Shown here: in pieces, positions 33,809 to 42,744 of the stretch
Numbering within the stretch: position 1 is the stretch's first letter
Layout: each line of letters opens with the position of its first letter
From: Candidatus Pacearchaeota archaeon
GTDB taxonomy: Archaea; Nanobdellota; Nanobdellia; Pacearchaeales; GW2011-AR1
Reading direction: 5' to 3'
DNA: 50,273 nt
Assembly: GCA_017609405.1 (NCBI GenBank)
Contig: JAFCDZ010000003.1
Span: forward strand, 1-50,273
Translations under genes and position numbers: made by a program
Notes under the pieces: model-generated
What the model saw: only the letters and a program-made list of their open reading frames with translations
Databases searched by the model: none
What the model was told of the DNA's origin: nothing

Positions 33809-34540
33809 ATGAGATTAAACTTATGGTTAAAAGCGCTTGGAACATACCCTCAAAAGGAATTTGAATATAAATTTAGAAATTCTTTCAGAGGTTTTATTTT
33901 CAATCTTCTAAAAGATACAAAATATTCCAAAGTACATGATGAATCCTTAAAACCTTTTTGCTTTGGAAATTTATATCCAATAAAAAATCAAGAAATTGTT
34001 GAAGGAAAAACTTATAGGGTAACAATCAGCAGCCCGTTCACTAATCTTTTAGAAGAGATATTCTTTAAACTATTTCCAAATCAACAAATAAATCTGGGAG
34101 AAACATCTTTTAATCTTGTTAAAATAACTACTTCATCGAAAAAAATTCGCCCTTTTTCTCTAATTCAGCCAACAAATTTTATTTCATTAAAAGATAAGGA
34201 TGATAAATTTATCTTATTTAATGAAAATCCCTCTAAATTTATAGAAGCTTTAGAAAAGAATCTTCTAAAAAAATATTCTTTTTTTAAAAAAGACAAAATT
34301 CCTCCAAAAAATATTTTTAGCAATATCAAGATTATAGGAGATAGCGAAAATCCTTCTTTTGCATTGCCATTAGAATTGGTAAAAGAAGAAAAGATAATTA
34401 AATTAACTCTTAAAGGTTCAAATGTAAAAATTTTATTTGGAAATATAACAAAAGAGCAAGAGGAATTTTTCAATTTTATGTTTGATTTAGGTTTTGGCTC
34501 TTATAATTCTTATGGTATTGGGTTTATGATAATCCCCTAA
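33809..34540 (+). CDS. cas6: CRISPR endoribonuclease Cas6
   Basis: 243 aa. Cas6 cuts the precursor crRNA within each repeat. The ferredoxin-like N-terminus carries H43 and K48 (KVHDESLKPF), at the usual position of catalytic His/Lys residues. The C-terminal glycine-rich loop GFGSYNSYGIGFMIIP is the family signature. It is the first gene of the cas block, with its own TATA box. The repeat's short palindrome ends exactly where cleavage would leave an 8-nt AUAGAAAC tag. Confidence 0.88.
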   Translation: MRLNLWLKALGTYPQKEFEYKFRNSFRGFIFNLLKDTKYSKVHDESLKPFCFGNLYPIKNQEIVEGKTYRVTISSPFTNLLEEIFFKLFPNQQINLGETSFNLVKITTSSKKIRPFSLIQPTNFISLKDKDDKFILFNENPSKFIEALEKNLLKKYSFFKKDKIPPKNIFSNIKIIGDSENPSFALPLELVKEEKIIKLTLKGSNVKILFGNITKEQEEFFNFMFDLGFGSYNSYGIGFMIIP

Positions 34541-34550
34541 CAAAGAAAAG

Positions 34551-34560
34551 TTTAAATAAA
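34551..34560 (+). promoter_or_regulatory. Possible second promoter (TATA) before cas10
   Basis: TTTAAATAAA 21-30 nt before the cas10 ATG, in the 40-nt gap after cas6; may let the csm operon be transcribed apart from cas6. Confidence 0.45.
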
Positions 34561-34580
34561 TACCATGGTTATTAAAGACA

Positions 34581-36950
34581 ATGGAAATTGATGAGGTTGG
34601 AAATATAACTCTAAGCGAAAAGGAAAAACTAACTTTATCTGCTCTTTTCCATGATTTGGGGAAGTCTTCTTGGAGAAGGCTTCCAGAAGAAGTATTGAGA
34701 ACGAAAAAAGGTATCTTGAATCATGAAGCCCTCAATAAAGATTTTATTGAAAAACTTCCAGAAGGGTTACGATCTTTTAAGGAAATAATAAACGATAAAA
34801 CATCTATTTTAAGAAAGATATATAAAGTAGGAGATTGGATAGCGGCACAACAAAGAGAATCTTTAGATGATGTAAACGAAGAATATTTAAGAGAGAGCGT
34901 TAAAAAAAGACCTTTAAAAAACATCTTTAATAGGGAATATTACTATAGAGATTCCTCCTTATCCACAAAATTTGAAAATTTCTTTGTTAAAAAGGATATA
35001 GAATTTGAAGGTTTTAGAAAAGAATTAGATAAAAAATTTAAAAAAGAAATAAGCTTAGTGAGGTTGAAAGGAATTGACTTTGATGAACTTATAGTCATCT
35101 TAGCTTCTATCATTCAAAAATATACAATCACAATCCCTGAAGGGGCTTATAAAACAGAACCTCTTGTTGATTTATTCACCCATACTAAACTTACAACTGC
35201 TTTAACTATTGCGCTTTATGAATACTATAAAGAAACTGGAGAAAAAGAAAAAATAGAAGAATTATATGAAAAATTAAATGAAATATTTAATAAAATCTTA
35301 GAGATTCAAAAAGAAAAAAAAGAGATTCAAAAAAAGATAAGTGAAACCCTTATGGAAGAAAAAAATACAATTTTTGGAAAATTTAAACCTTTTTTATCAA
35401 TTAGGGGGGATTTGTCTGGAATACAGAACTTCATTTTTAATATAAAAGGGAGTAAAGCATTAAAAAATCTAAAGTGGAGATCTTTTTTTATTTCTTTTTT
35501 AATGGATGTTATATCACAAAATTTAGCAAAAAAACTTGGAATGACTTATTTAAATATCCTTTTTTGTTCTGGAGGAAATTTTGAAATAATCGCGCATAAT
35601 ACAAAAAAAAGTAAAGATATAATTGAAAAATTTGGTGAAGAAATAAATAAATTTCTGTTTGATAAATTTAGGGGGATTTTGTTTTTAGATTTATCTTATG
35701 AAGAATTAAGTGCTTATGATTTCTCATCTGCAAAGAGTAATGAGATTACTTTCCAAGGTAATAGACTTAACAAAAAAAATCGTAAATTTATAGAAATTTT
35801 AGATTTTGTTTTAAAAGGAGATGATGTTAAAACAAGATGTGAAATTTGTGATGCTCCAATTAGTAATAAAAATAATGAAGGGTTATGTAATTTATGTTTA
35901 AAATTAGGCAAATTAAATCCTAAGGAGATCTATGAATTTTTAGATTATAAAAATTTATTAAAAAAATTCTTTGGAAAAAATCCTCTTGAGAAAGATTTGT
36001 TTATAAGAAAAATAAACATTAATAACTTTAATGCATATCCGTTCAAATTTTATGGAGGGATTCCCCCCTACACTAGAGAAAGTGGTAAGAGAGACTATCT
36101 TAATATTGATGATGAGGGAGTAGTAGGGGATTATCTTGGAGCAGCGAAATTAGATGTTGATAATTTGGGAAAATTGTTTAGAAGAGGGGGGGAATCTCTA
36201 ATTAATATTTTTATGAATGAGACTATAAGGTCTCGATTGAGTTTTAATTTATATTGGTTTTTTGAAGGAATAATTTTAGATATTCATAAGGGTAAGAATA
36301 ATGAAAATGAAAAAAATTATCATGAAAAAGTATCAATAATATTCTCAGGGGGGGATGACTTGTTTATTATAGGACAGTGGGATTATGTTCTTGAATTTTT
36401 AAATAGATTATATAAAGAATGGAAAAAATTTGTTGGGTTTAACGAAAAGATAACTCTTTCTGCATCATTTAATATTTTTAGAAAAAAATATCCTATAAAA
36501 AAAATTGCAGAGGAATTAGAAGAAGAATTAGAAAATGCTAAAGAATTTCCGGAAAAAAATAGAATCTCAATAATGAGCAATGTTTTCAGATGGGGCTTAT
36601 TTGAAGAATCTGTTAATAACAAAAGAGAAGATGAATTTAAAATGATTATTAAATTAAAAAAACAATTGGGGAATATACTTAAAAAAGAAAAGAAAAAAGG
36701 ATTTTTAAACAGGATAATTGAAATAACCCTGCAGATAATTAAATCTAAACAAAGAAAGGATTTGCCGAAGATATGGGCTATAAGATACTATGTTTATAGG
36801 TCATTTAAAAAGCTTGATAAAGAAACACGGGAATTTCTAAGGAGTTATGATGGATTTTTAAGAGATTGGTATCTGAATACCGATAAAAATATAAATCCTT
36901 ATGTATTTATTATTTCAGCAAAACTTGTTGAGTTAGAAAGTAGAAAATGA
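34581..36950 (+). CDS. cas10: Type III-A Cas10 (Csm1): HD nuclease and cyclic-oligoadenylate synthase
   Basis: 789 aa. The HD motif H24-D25 (ALFHDLGK) would cut single-stranded DNA. A zinc ribbon starts at C420 (CEICDAPI...GLCNLCLKLG). The Palm GGDD motif (590-593, in FSGGDDLFIIGQWD) would make cyclic oligoadenylate from ATP. The FSGGDDLFIIG context is of Csm1 type rather than Cmr2. Target-RNA binding by the complex activates both activities. The gene overlaps csm2 by 4 nt. All catalytic residues look intact. Confidence 0.93.
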   Translation: MEIDEVGNITLSEKEKLTLSALFHDLGKSSWRRLPEEVLRTKKGILNHEALNKDFIEKLPEGLRSFKEIINDKTSILRKIYKVGDWIAAQQRESLDDVNEEYLRESVKKRPLKNIFNREYYYRDSSLSTKFENFFVKKDIEFEGFRKELDKKFKKEISLVRLKGIDFDELIVILASIIQKYTITIPEGAYKTEPLVDLFTHTKLTTALTIALYEYYKETGEKEKIEELYEKLNEIFNKILEIQKEKKEIQKKISETLMEEKNTIFGKFKPFLSIRGDLSGIQNFIFNIKGSKALKNLKWRSFFISFLMDVISQNLAKKLGMTYLNILFCSGGNFEIIAHNTKKSKDIIEKFGEEINKFLFDKFRGILFLDLSYEELSAYDFSSAKSNEITFQGNRLNKKNRKFIEILDFVLKGDDVKTRCEICDAPISNKNNEGLCNLCLKLGKLNPKEIYEFLDYKNLLKKFFGKNPLEKDLFIRKININNFNAYPFKFYGGIPPYTRESGKRDYLNIDDEGVVGDYLGAAKLDVDNLGKLFRRGGESLINIFMNETIRSRLSFNLYWFFEGIILDIHKGKNNENEKNYHEKVSIIFSGGDDLFIIGQWDYVLEFLNRLYKEWKKFVGFNEKITLSASFNIFRKKYPIKKIAEELEEELENAKEFPEKNRISIMSNVFRWGLFEESVNNKREDEFKMIIKLKKQLGNILKKEKKKGFLNRIIEITLQIIKSKQRKDLPKIWAIRYYVYRSFKKLDKETREFLRSYDGFLRDWYLNTDKNINPYVFIISAKLVELESRK

Positions 36951-37333
36951 GAAATAATATGAGTAGGGGCTTACGATATCATGAAAAAATGGACTTAACA
37001 AAAATTTTTGAAGTCGATGAACTTGAGTGTATAGACGTTGCTAAGAAATTTGTTAAAGATAACATAAAAGGAGGTAATAAAAATAAAACAACACAATTAA
37101 GAAAATTTTATGATATCATTGTAAGCTTAGAGGAAGGTAAGGAAAATAAAGATAAACTAGCAAAGTTAAAGATATTACTAGTATACAGTTACGCAAGGAA
37201 AAATATTTCAAAAAGTTTTTATGAGAGTCTTTTGCGATTGATAGATGAAGTTGCAAAAGATACCGAAAAAATTAAAAGATTCAAAGAATTTATGGAAGCA
37301 GTTATAGCATATATGAAAATAGAGGAGAAATAA
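36947..37333 (+). CDS. csm2: Csm2 small subunit (Cas11)
   Basis: 128 aa, helical. TTQLRKFYDIIVSLEEG, LLVYSYARKNI and RFKEFMEAVIAYMK are the conserved Csm2 segments. It forms the small-subunit filament along the target RNA and marks the complex as III-A. The start overlaps cas10 by 4 nt; an in-frame ATG five codons on (MSRGLRYHEK) is an alternative. Confidence 0.88.
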   Translation: MRNNMSRGLRYHEKMDLTKIFEVDELECIDVAKKFVKDNIKGGNKNKTTQLRKFYDIIVSLEEGKENKDKLAKLKILLVYSYARKNISKSFYESLLRLIDEVAKDTEKIKRFKEFMEAVIAYMKIEEK

Positions 37334-37334
37334 G

Positions 37335-37970
37335 ATGGAAAAAGATAATGAAGTGATTGAAAATAAAGGATTACAATATGAGATAAAAAAAGTGGTAATA
37401 ACCGTACTTACAGGACTTCATATTGGTGGAAGTAGAGAAACAAAGATAGGAGGGGTTGATTCCCCTGTAATAAAAATTTATGATGAAGAATTAAATATGG
37501 AACTCCCATATATTCCAGGTAGTTCTTTAAAGGGGAAATTAAGGGCTTTATTAGAAGAATATTATCAAAATAGGGATAAAGAAGAAATCAAATTAACATT
37601 TGGTACTCCTGCTGGAGATAATCAAAATAATTGGCATACGTTAATCTTTAGGGATTTGTTCTTATCTAAAAAAATAATAGAGAGGCTAAAAGAAATGGAT
37701 TATGAACAAAGGTCTGATTTTTTATATGAAGTAAAGTTCGAGAATACAATTAATCGAGAAAGCGGTAAATCAGAAAATTTAAGACAAATTGAGAGAGTAA
37801 ATCCAGGAATAATCTTTGAAGGGGAAATTGTGATAAGATATAAAGATAATGAGGAATTAAATAAGAGTGAGGAAATATTAGATAAAGGTGTTGAATTGCT
37901 TGAAAAAGATTATCTTGGGGGTAATGGGACAAGGGGTTATGGAAGAATAACCATAGAAATAAAGGATTGA
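37335..37970 (+). CDS. csm3: Csm3 backbone RNase (Cas7)
   Basis: 211 aa. TGLHIGGSRETKIGGVDSPVIK contains D42, at the position of the catalytic Asp that cuts target RNA every 6 nt. PYIPGSSLKGKLRALLE and the glycine-rich LGGNGTRGYGRITIE complete the Cas7-type RAMP. It begins 1 nt after csm2, so both are coupled. Confidence 0.93.
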   Translation: MEKDNEVIENKGLQYEIKKVVITVLTGLHIGGSRETKIGGVDSPVIKIYDEELNMELPYIPGSSLKGKLRALLEEYYQNRDKEEIKLTFGTPAGDNQNNWHTLIFRDLFLSKKIIERLKEMDYEQRSDFLYEVKFENTINRESGKSENLRQIERVNPGIIFEGEIVIRYKDNEELNKSEEILDKGVELLEKDYLGGNGTRGYGRITIEIKD

Positions 37971-37990
37971 TAAATTAGTTAAATTCTAAA

Positions 37991-38965
37991 ATGAAAGTAA
38001 TAAAACTATATCCAAAGAAAGGATCCTTTTTTAGTTTTGGTGGATTTGGTTTTAAAAGGGATTTAATATTTCATTCAGATAGCTTAATCTCTGCATTAGC
38101 TTGGAACAGTGAAAATCCTAAAGAATTTATAGAAAAAATAATTGAAGATAATTTGAGAATATCTTCATTATTTATTGGAATTGAAAAAAATAATAATGAA
38201 ATCTTTTTTATACCAAGACCGATAACTTCAAATAGAGAGATAATTGAGGATGTATTTGGGGGTTTATATTTGAGAGATAGAAAGATCTTTAAGAAAAACG
38301 AGTTCATATCGTTTGGGATTCTGAATAAAATAATAAATGAAAATAGGATTAAAAAAGAAGAGGTAAAATTTATCCACGGAAAAAAATTTATGTGTTTAAA
38401 AGAAGAATTGCCTGTTGAAATTGACAATTTATTTACAATAATTAAAAGAGACAGAATTAAAATTCCAAGGAGTTTTGATAATGGTAAAACCGAATTATTT
38501 AATTTAGAAGGATTCGTTCCTAAAAAAGACGTTTTTTTCTATTTCATTTTAGATGGAAAAACAAACCTCATTGAAAAACCCTTACAGAATTTAATAAATT
38601 CTTCAGGGATTGGAGGGGACATCTCTATAGGGGGAGGGGTTATTGAAAGATATCTAATAAATGAATTCAACTTTTACAAAACTAATAAAATAAACCCTCC
38701 ATTTATGTCTTTATCACTTGTTTATCCGACAGATGAAGAAATAGAAGATATAAAGAAAAATAATTCAGAATATAAATTAATAAATAGAGGAGGTTTTATA
38801 TTTAATTCAGGTTTTAGGAGGAGAACTATTTATATGTTATCTGAAGGATCTGTATTTAACTCGCCCGTTAAAGGAACTATAGAAAAAGTTTATGATAACC
38901 CTCCTTCGGTTAAATTTGGAATCTCTTTTTTAATAAATTTAAATAATCCTAAAAATGAACTATGA
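37991..38965 (+). CDS. csm4: Csm4 (Cas5-type RAMP, crRNA 5'-tag binding)
   Basis: 324 aa. MKVIKLYPKKGSFFSFGGFG, LIFHSDSLISALAW, and the C-terminal GGGVIERYLI and GGFIFNSGFRRRTIYMLSEG segments fit Csm4, which caps the complex next to Cas10 and holds the crRNA 5' tag. The end overlaps csm5 by 11 nt. A 20-nt gap separates it from csm3. Confidence 0.88.
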   Translation: MKVIKLYPKKGSFFSFGGFGFKRDLIFHSDSLISALAWNSENPKEFIEKIIEDNLRISSLFIGIEKNNNEIFFIPRPITSNREIIEDVFGGLYLRDRKIFKKNEFISFGILNKIINENRIKKEEVKFIHGKKFMCLKEELPVEIDNLFTIIKRDRIKIPRSFDNGKTELFNLEGFVPKKDVFFYFILDGKTNLIEKPLQNLINSSGIGGDISIGGGVIERYLINEFNFYKTNKINPPFMSLSLVYPTDEEIEDIKKNNSEYKLINRGGFIFNSGFRRRTIYMLSEGSVFNSPVKGTIEKVYDNPPSVKFGISFLINLNNPKNEL

Positions 38966-39998
38966 AGAATTAAAGATAGAATTAGAAACATTAACCCCTA
39001 TTTCTATAAAGGATGGTGGGGAGAGAGGAGAAATAATTCCTATAGAGTATTATATTGATGGAAACAATTTAATCATAATCGATTTTGATGATTTTATAAA
39101 AAAATTATTAAAAAAGGGTATTGATCTTGAAGAAGTTATAAAATACATTGAAGAAAATATAGATAATCGGTTTGAGATTAATTTTAAAAATCTTGCTGAA
39201 AAATTTGGAATTGCTCCAAGGGATGTGCTAGAAAGATTTATTTTACCCGTAACTAAAAAATTTAAACTAGCCAAACTTGAATTAAATAAATTTGTACTCA
39301 AAACTCAAGGAGGGGAAATTAAAAGAATCCCCTATATTCCGGGAAGTTCAATTAAAGGTGCTATCGATACCCTAAGTGAATTTAAATACCGAAATGAAAT
39401 TTTGAAACTAAAAAGAGATATCAAAGAACAATGGAGAGGGGATAGAAGATACATATGGGAGTATAAAAGAGAGATGAAAAAGTCTTTTAATGGATTATGG
39501 AGGCACATTTTTATAGAGGATGTTTTTTTAGATAAACTCACAAATTATATTGAAGAAACAGGTTATATTTTTCCAAGGAATAAAAAAGTTAGTAGCCTAA
39601 TTTTTCAGGAATTTATTGAAGGAAAAGGAAAATTTAAGATTAAACTTCCTGAAGAAAATATAACGATCCGAACAAAATTTTCTATCAAACAATTAGGATT
39701 CAATAAAGAGGACTTAATTAAATATTCAAAAGAATATTATTCAAGAGTTATACAGATGATAGAACTAATAGTAAAAAAGATTTCTCTAGATGAATCAATA
39801 AAGGAGGATATACTTAAGCAGGTATATTTCCTAAAAGAAGAGGTTTATAACTTAAAGGAGAATGAATTCATATTGAATGTTGGATCAGGAGGCTCAAAAT
39901 ATTCAAAAACATTAAATTTCATAGATGATAATGTAAAAACAATAAAACTTGCTGGAAAAAATTTGTTGGGATGGATAAAATGCAGAATCGTAAATTGA
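38955..39998 (+). CDS. csm5: Csm5 (Cas7-type RAMP, crRNA 3' end)
   Basis: 347 aa. KIELETLTPISIKDGGERGEI at the start and RIPYIPGSSIKGAIDTL are Csm5 hallmarks, with a C-terminal glycine-rich VGSGGSKYSKTLNF. It lies at the distal end of the effector complex and supports crRNA maturation. It overlaps both neighbours (11 nt with csm4, 28 nt with csm6). Confidence 0.88.
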   Translation: MNYEELKIELETLTPISIKDGGERGEIIPIEYYIDGNNLIIIDFDDFIKKLLKKGIDLEEVIKYIEENIDNRFEINFKNLAEKFGIAPRDVLERFILPVTKKFKLAKLELNKFVLKTQGGEIKRIPYIPGSSIKGAIDTLSEFKYRNEILKLKRDIKEQWRGDRRYIWEYKREMKKSFNGLWRHIFIEDVFLDKLTNYIEETGYIFPRNKKVSSLIFQEFIEGKGKFKIKLPEENITIRTKFSIKQLGFNKEDLIKYSKEYYSRVIQMIELIVKKISLDESIKEDILKQVYFLKEEVYNLKENEFILNVGSGGSKYSKTLNFIDDNVKTIKLAGKNLLGWIKCRIVN

Positions 39999-41389
39999 TT
40001 TTGGTTATAACCTTAGGAAATAAGGACATCCAAATAGATGAAAGGAATTTCAAAAAGATAACAAACGTTTTGTTATTAAAAGATATGTTTATTAAACTTA
40101 ATGGGAAATATCTAATAAACAAGAATAATTTTAGGGAATCTACAGAAAGGATTTTAGAAAAGGAAATTTTTGATAATATAAAGGGTTCAATTGAACTGCC
40201 AATAATTTTTCCGTTCTTGGAAAAATTTAGGGATTACTCAAAGATATTCCTTCTTTCTACAGACCAACAAGATAAAAATAAAACAGACACTGTTTATTCA
40301 GCAGAAATAATTAAAAGATATCTTGAAGAAAAAGGTTTTTCTTCTATTGAAATTTTGAAAATTACACATAATCCAACAGACATAAAAGAAAATTTAGAAT
40401 TTATAATAAGAGAAGTCGGATATCTTTTAAAGGAAGAAAATTCTCATATAAGTTTTTTAGCATCTTCTGGAACACCACAATTAAAAGAAGCAATAATGCT
40501 TTTCAAAATATTCAAAAAAAATGTCCGAATTTATGAAGCTTCTAATGGAGAAGTTTATGAAAAAAATAGTGAATATCTTGAAAAATATATTCTATACTCA
40601 AAAATTCTTGATGCTTTAAATTCTTCAAATTACAATCTGATTAATAATTTTAAGGAATTTCTTGGAGAAGATTTTTTAGAAAAGTTTAATGAGCTTTACA
40701 AATATTATTTATTTACTGAGTTACCGAAGGATCCTGATTTAATTAGGGATTATCAAGAAAAACTAAACCTTTTGTTAAGCCATATTTTTGATAGGATAAA
40801 TGCAAGAGAAGGCAATGTCGTTGTCGGAGAGATTTATGTTTTGTTTCAAAATATGATATATCTTTTGTTTCTAAGATTATCTAAGAAATTAGAACTTATA
40901 GAAGGAGGGGAATTAAAATATCTTGGAGAATCTGGAGAAAAAAAAGATAAAATAAAAAAAGTAATGAGGAATTGTTTTGTTGAATGGATGAGGCTTATTT
41001 TTAAACGGCTTGAAATAAACGAGGAAGCATTATTAGATGAAAAGGATATAAAAATAACTGCTTCTGGAAAATTTTTAAAAAAATTTAATGAACTAACTTC
41101 AGAAATAGAGACTGAAAATATTGATAGAAATAGATTTCTTAGGTTGGAGGAGCTTTATGATAAAATAGAAAAAATTCTTTCGCTAAGGAATAGAACAATT
41201 TTAGCTCATGATTTAAGAGGATTCACCCTAAGAGAAATTTTAGAAGAAGCAGATTTTATTAGCGAGAATGAATTAAAAAATTTCCTAATAAAACATTTTG
41301 AGAATATTGTTGGTGTAGGGTTTAGAGATGTATTTTTTGAAAAAAAGGAAGAACTTAAGAAAATTCTCAAAGAAGATATAATGAAATGA
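39971..41389 (+). CDS. csm6: Csm6 CARF-HEPN ribonuclease
   Basis: 472 aa. The N-terminal CARF domain has the strand LILVITLGNKDIQ and the ligand-loop motif ASSGTPQLKEA near 165, which bind cyclic oligoadenylate. The C-terminal HEPN domain has R408-X4-H413 (LRNRTILAHDL), the RNase site. It should be switched on by Cas10 product and cleave RNA nonspecifically. Its first ATG overlaps csm5 by 28 nt; a second ATG three codons later is possible. No separate ring nuclease is seen in the locus. Confidence 0.9.
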   Translation: MDKMQNRKLILVITLGNKDIQIDERNFKKITNVLLLKDMFIKLNGKYLINKNNFRESTERILEKEIFDNIKGSIELPIIFPFLEKFRDYSKIFLLSTDQQDKNKTDTVYSAEIIKRYLEEKGFSSIEILKITHNPTDIKENLEFIIREVGYLLKEENSHISFLASSGTPQLKEAIMLFKIFKKNVRIYEASNGEVYEKNSEYLEKYILYSKILDALNSSNYNLINNFKEFLGEDFLEKFNELYKYYLFTELPKDPDLIRDYQEKLNLLLSHIFDRINAREGNVVVGEIYVLFQNMIYLLFLRLSKKLELIEGGELKYLGESGEKKDKIKKVMRNCFVEWMRLIFKRLEINEEALLDEKDIKITASGKFLKKFNELTSEIETENIDRNRFLRLEELYDKIEKILSLRNRTILAHDLRGFTLREILEEADFISENELKNFLIKHFENIVGVGFRDVFFEKKEELKKILKEDIMK

Positions 41390-42378
41390 GGGAGGATCTT
41401 TATATTAACAAACCAGGATTATTAAAAAGAAATGGAAACACTTTAAAATTGGAATCAAAAGATTTTTCAAGATTTTATCCTATTGAAAATATAAACTCAA
41501 TACATATATTTTCAGAGGTAACTATGAATTCTAAATTAATGAGATTTCTGGGAAATAAGATGATACCAATCTATTTTTATAGTTATTATGGAACAAACGT
41601 TGGAAAATTTATTCCAAAAAAGAACCATTTTTCTGGAAAGTTGTTTTTAAAACAAGCGGGTTTTTATAAAAGCTTTGAAAGAATTGAAATTGCTAAAGAG
41701 ATTGTTAAATCTACAATTCTTAATGAAGGGTATCTCTTGAAAAAAAATAAAATAGAAATAGGTGATAAATTGAGTAAGATAATAGGGGAAATTGAAAAAT
41801 GTAGAAAAGTGGATACTCTTCGTGCTTATGAGGGTAACTTTAAGAAATTTTATTTGAAAAAGATTAATAGTCTCATAAGGAAATCTGAGTTTAAATTTAA
41901 GGGGAGGGAAAAAAATCCTCCTACTGATTTATTCAATTCTCTTTTAAGTTTAGGTAATACTTTGCTTTATAATGTTGTTTTAACAGAGATATTAAAAACA
42001 AAAATATCCCCTTTTATTTCATATGTTCATGAACCTTCTGATAATGGATATACCCTTCAATTGGACCTTGCAGATATCTTCAAACCATTATTAGTTGACG
42101 CACTCATTCTTAATTTAATAAATACAGGAACAATAAAAAAAGATAATTTTGAAACAATAGAAAAGAGAGGAATTCAAACATATCGCTTGAATAAGGAAGG
42201 GCTAAGAATATTCATAAATTATTTTTATCAAGGGACAAGGTTTAGATTCTTTTGTAAAAAGAAAAGAAATTATTTTTCTGTAAGATATTTTATAAGGCTT
42301 GATGTTTATAAGATAATTGAATATCTTGAAAAGAAAATTCATAAATTAAACTTTTTTAATTGGGAGAGTATTGAATAA
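41386..42378 (+). CDS. cas1: Cas1 integrase
   Basis: 330 aa. E149 (LRAYEGNFKKFY), H215 (SYVHEPSDNGYTLQLDL) and D230 (LADIFKP) are the metal-ligand positions; the last is Asp where many Cas1 have Glu, which E. coli also shows. Cas1 with Cas2 inserts new spacers at the leader end. It overlaps csm6 by 4 nt, so acquisition is co-expressed with interference. Confidence 0.93.
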   Translation: MREDLYINKPGLLKRNGNTLKLESKDFSRFYPIENINSIHIFSEVTMNSKLMRFLGNKMIPIYFYSYYGTNVGKFIPKKNHFSGKLFLKQAGFYKSFERIEIAKEIVKSTILNEGYLLKKNKIEIGDKLSKIIGEIEKCRKVDTLRAYEGNFKKFYLKKINSLIRKSEFKFKGREKNPPTDLFNSLLSLGNTLLYNVVLTEILKTKISPFISYVHEPSDNGYTLQLDLADIFKPLLVDALILNLINTGTIKKDNFETIEKRGIQTYRLNKEGLRIFINYFYQGTRFRFFCKKKRNYFSVRYFIRLDVYKIIEYLEKKIHKLNFFNWESIE

Positions 42379-42644
42379 TGTACATTATTCTTATTTATGA
42401 TGTAAATCAATCAAGAGTGGGAAAGTTTTTAAAGACTTGTAGAAAATACCTTCATTGGATACAGAATTCTGTTTTTGAAGGAGAACTTAGTGATTCAAAG
42501 TTGAAAAAGTTGGAGGAAGAACTCTTAAAGAATACAAAAGGTAATGATTCAATTATCCTTTTTAAATTATGGGCTTCTTATAATATCGTAGAACGCAAAA
42601 TAATTGGAAAAGAAAAAAATAAAATAGATTTTATTGTTGATTGA
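42378..42644 (+). CDS. cas2: Cas2
   Basis: 88 aa. MYIILIYDVNQSRVGKFLKTCRKYL contains D8 of the ferredoxin-like Cas2 fold, followed by WIQNSVFEGELSDSKL and SIILFKLWASYNIVER. It dimerises and bridges two Cas1 dimers in the integration complex. The ATG overlaps the cas1 stop by 1 nt. The array leader starts directly after its stop. Confidence 0.92.
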   Translation: MYIILIYDVNQSRVGKFLKTCRKYLHWIQNSVFEGELSDSKLKKLEEELLKNTKGNDSIILFKLWASYNIVERKIIGKEKNKIDFIVD

Positions 42645-42744
42645 ATAGTCTATTAGGATATGTGTAATAAATAAAAACCTTTAAAAAACCCCTCTTTTTT
42701 ATATTGATACTCACTTAAAGGTTAAAATTTGGCTATCTCAGCGC
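42645..42744 (+). promoter_or_regulatory. CRISPR leader
   Basis: 100 nt between cas2 and the first repeat. It contains a perfect inverted repeat, AACCTTTAA (42676-42684) and TTAAAGGTT (42715-42723), and a TATA-like TTTTTTATATT (about 42695-42705) that would start transcription about 20 nt before the array. Leader identity is supported by the degenerate repeat at the far end. Confidence 0.7.

Noticed and set aside
34581-36950. Type III-B (Cmr) assignment of Cas10
   Set aside because: Downstream csm2 with TTQLRKFY, Csm3-5 order and the SGGDDLFIIG context fit III-A; no cmr genes are present.
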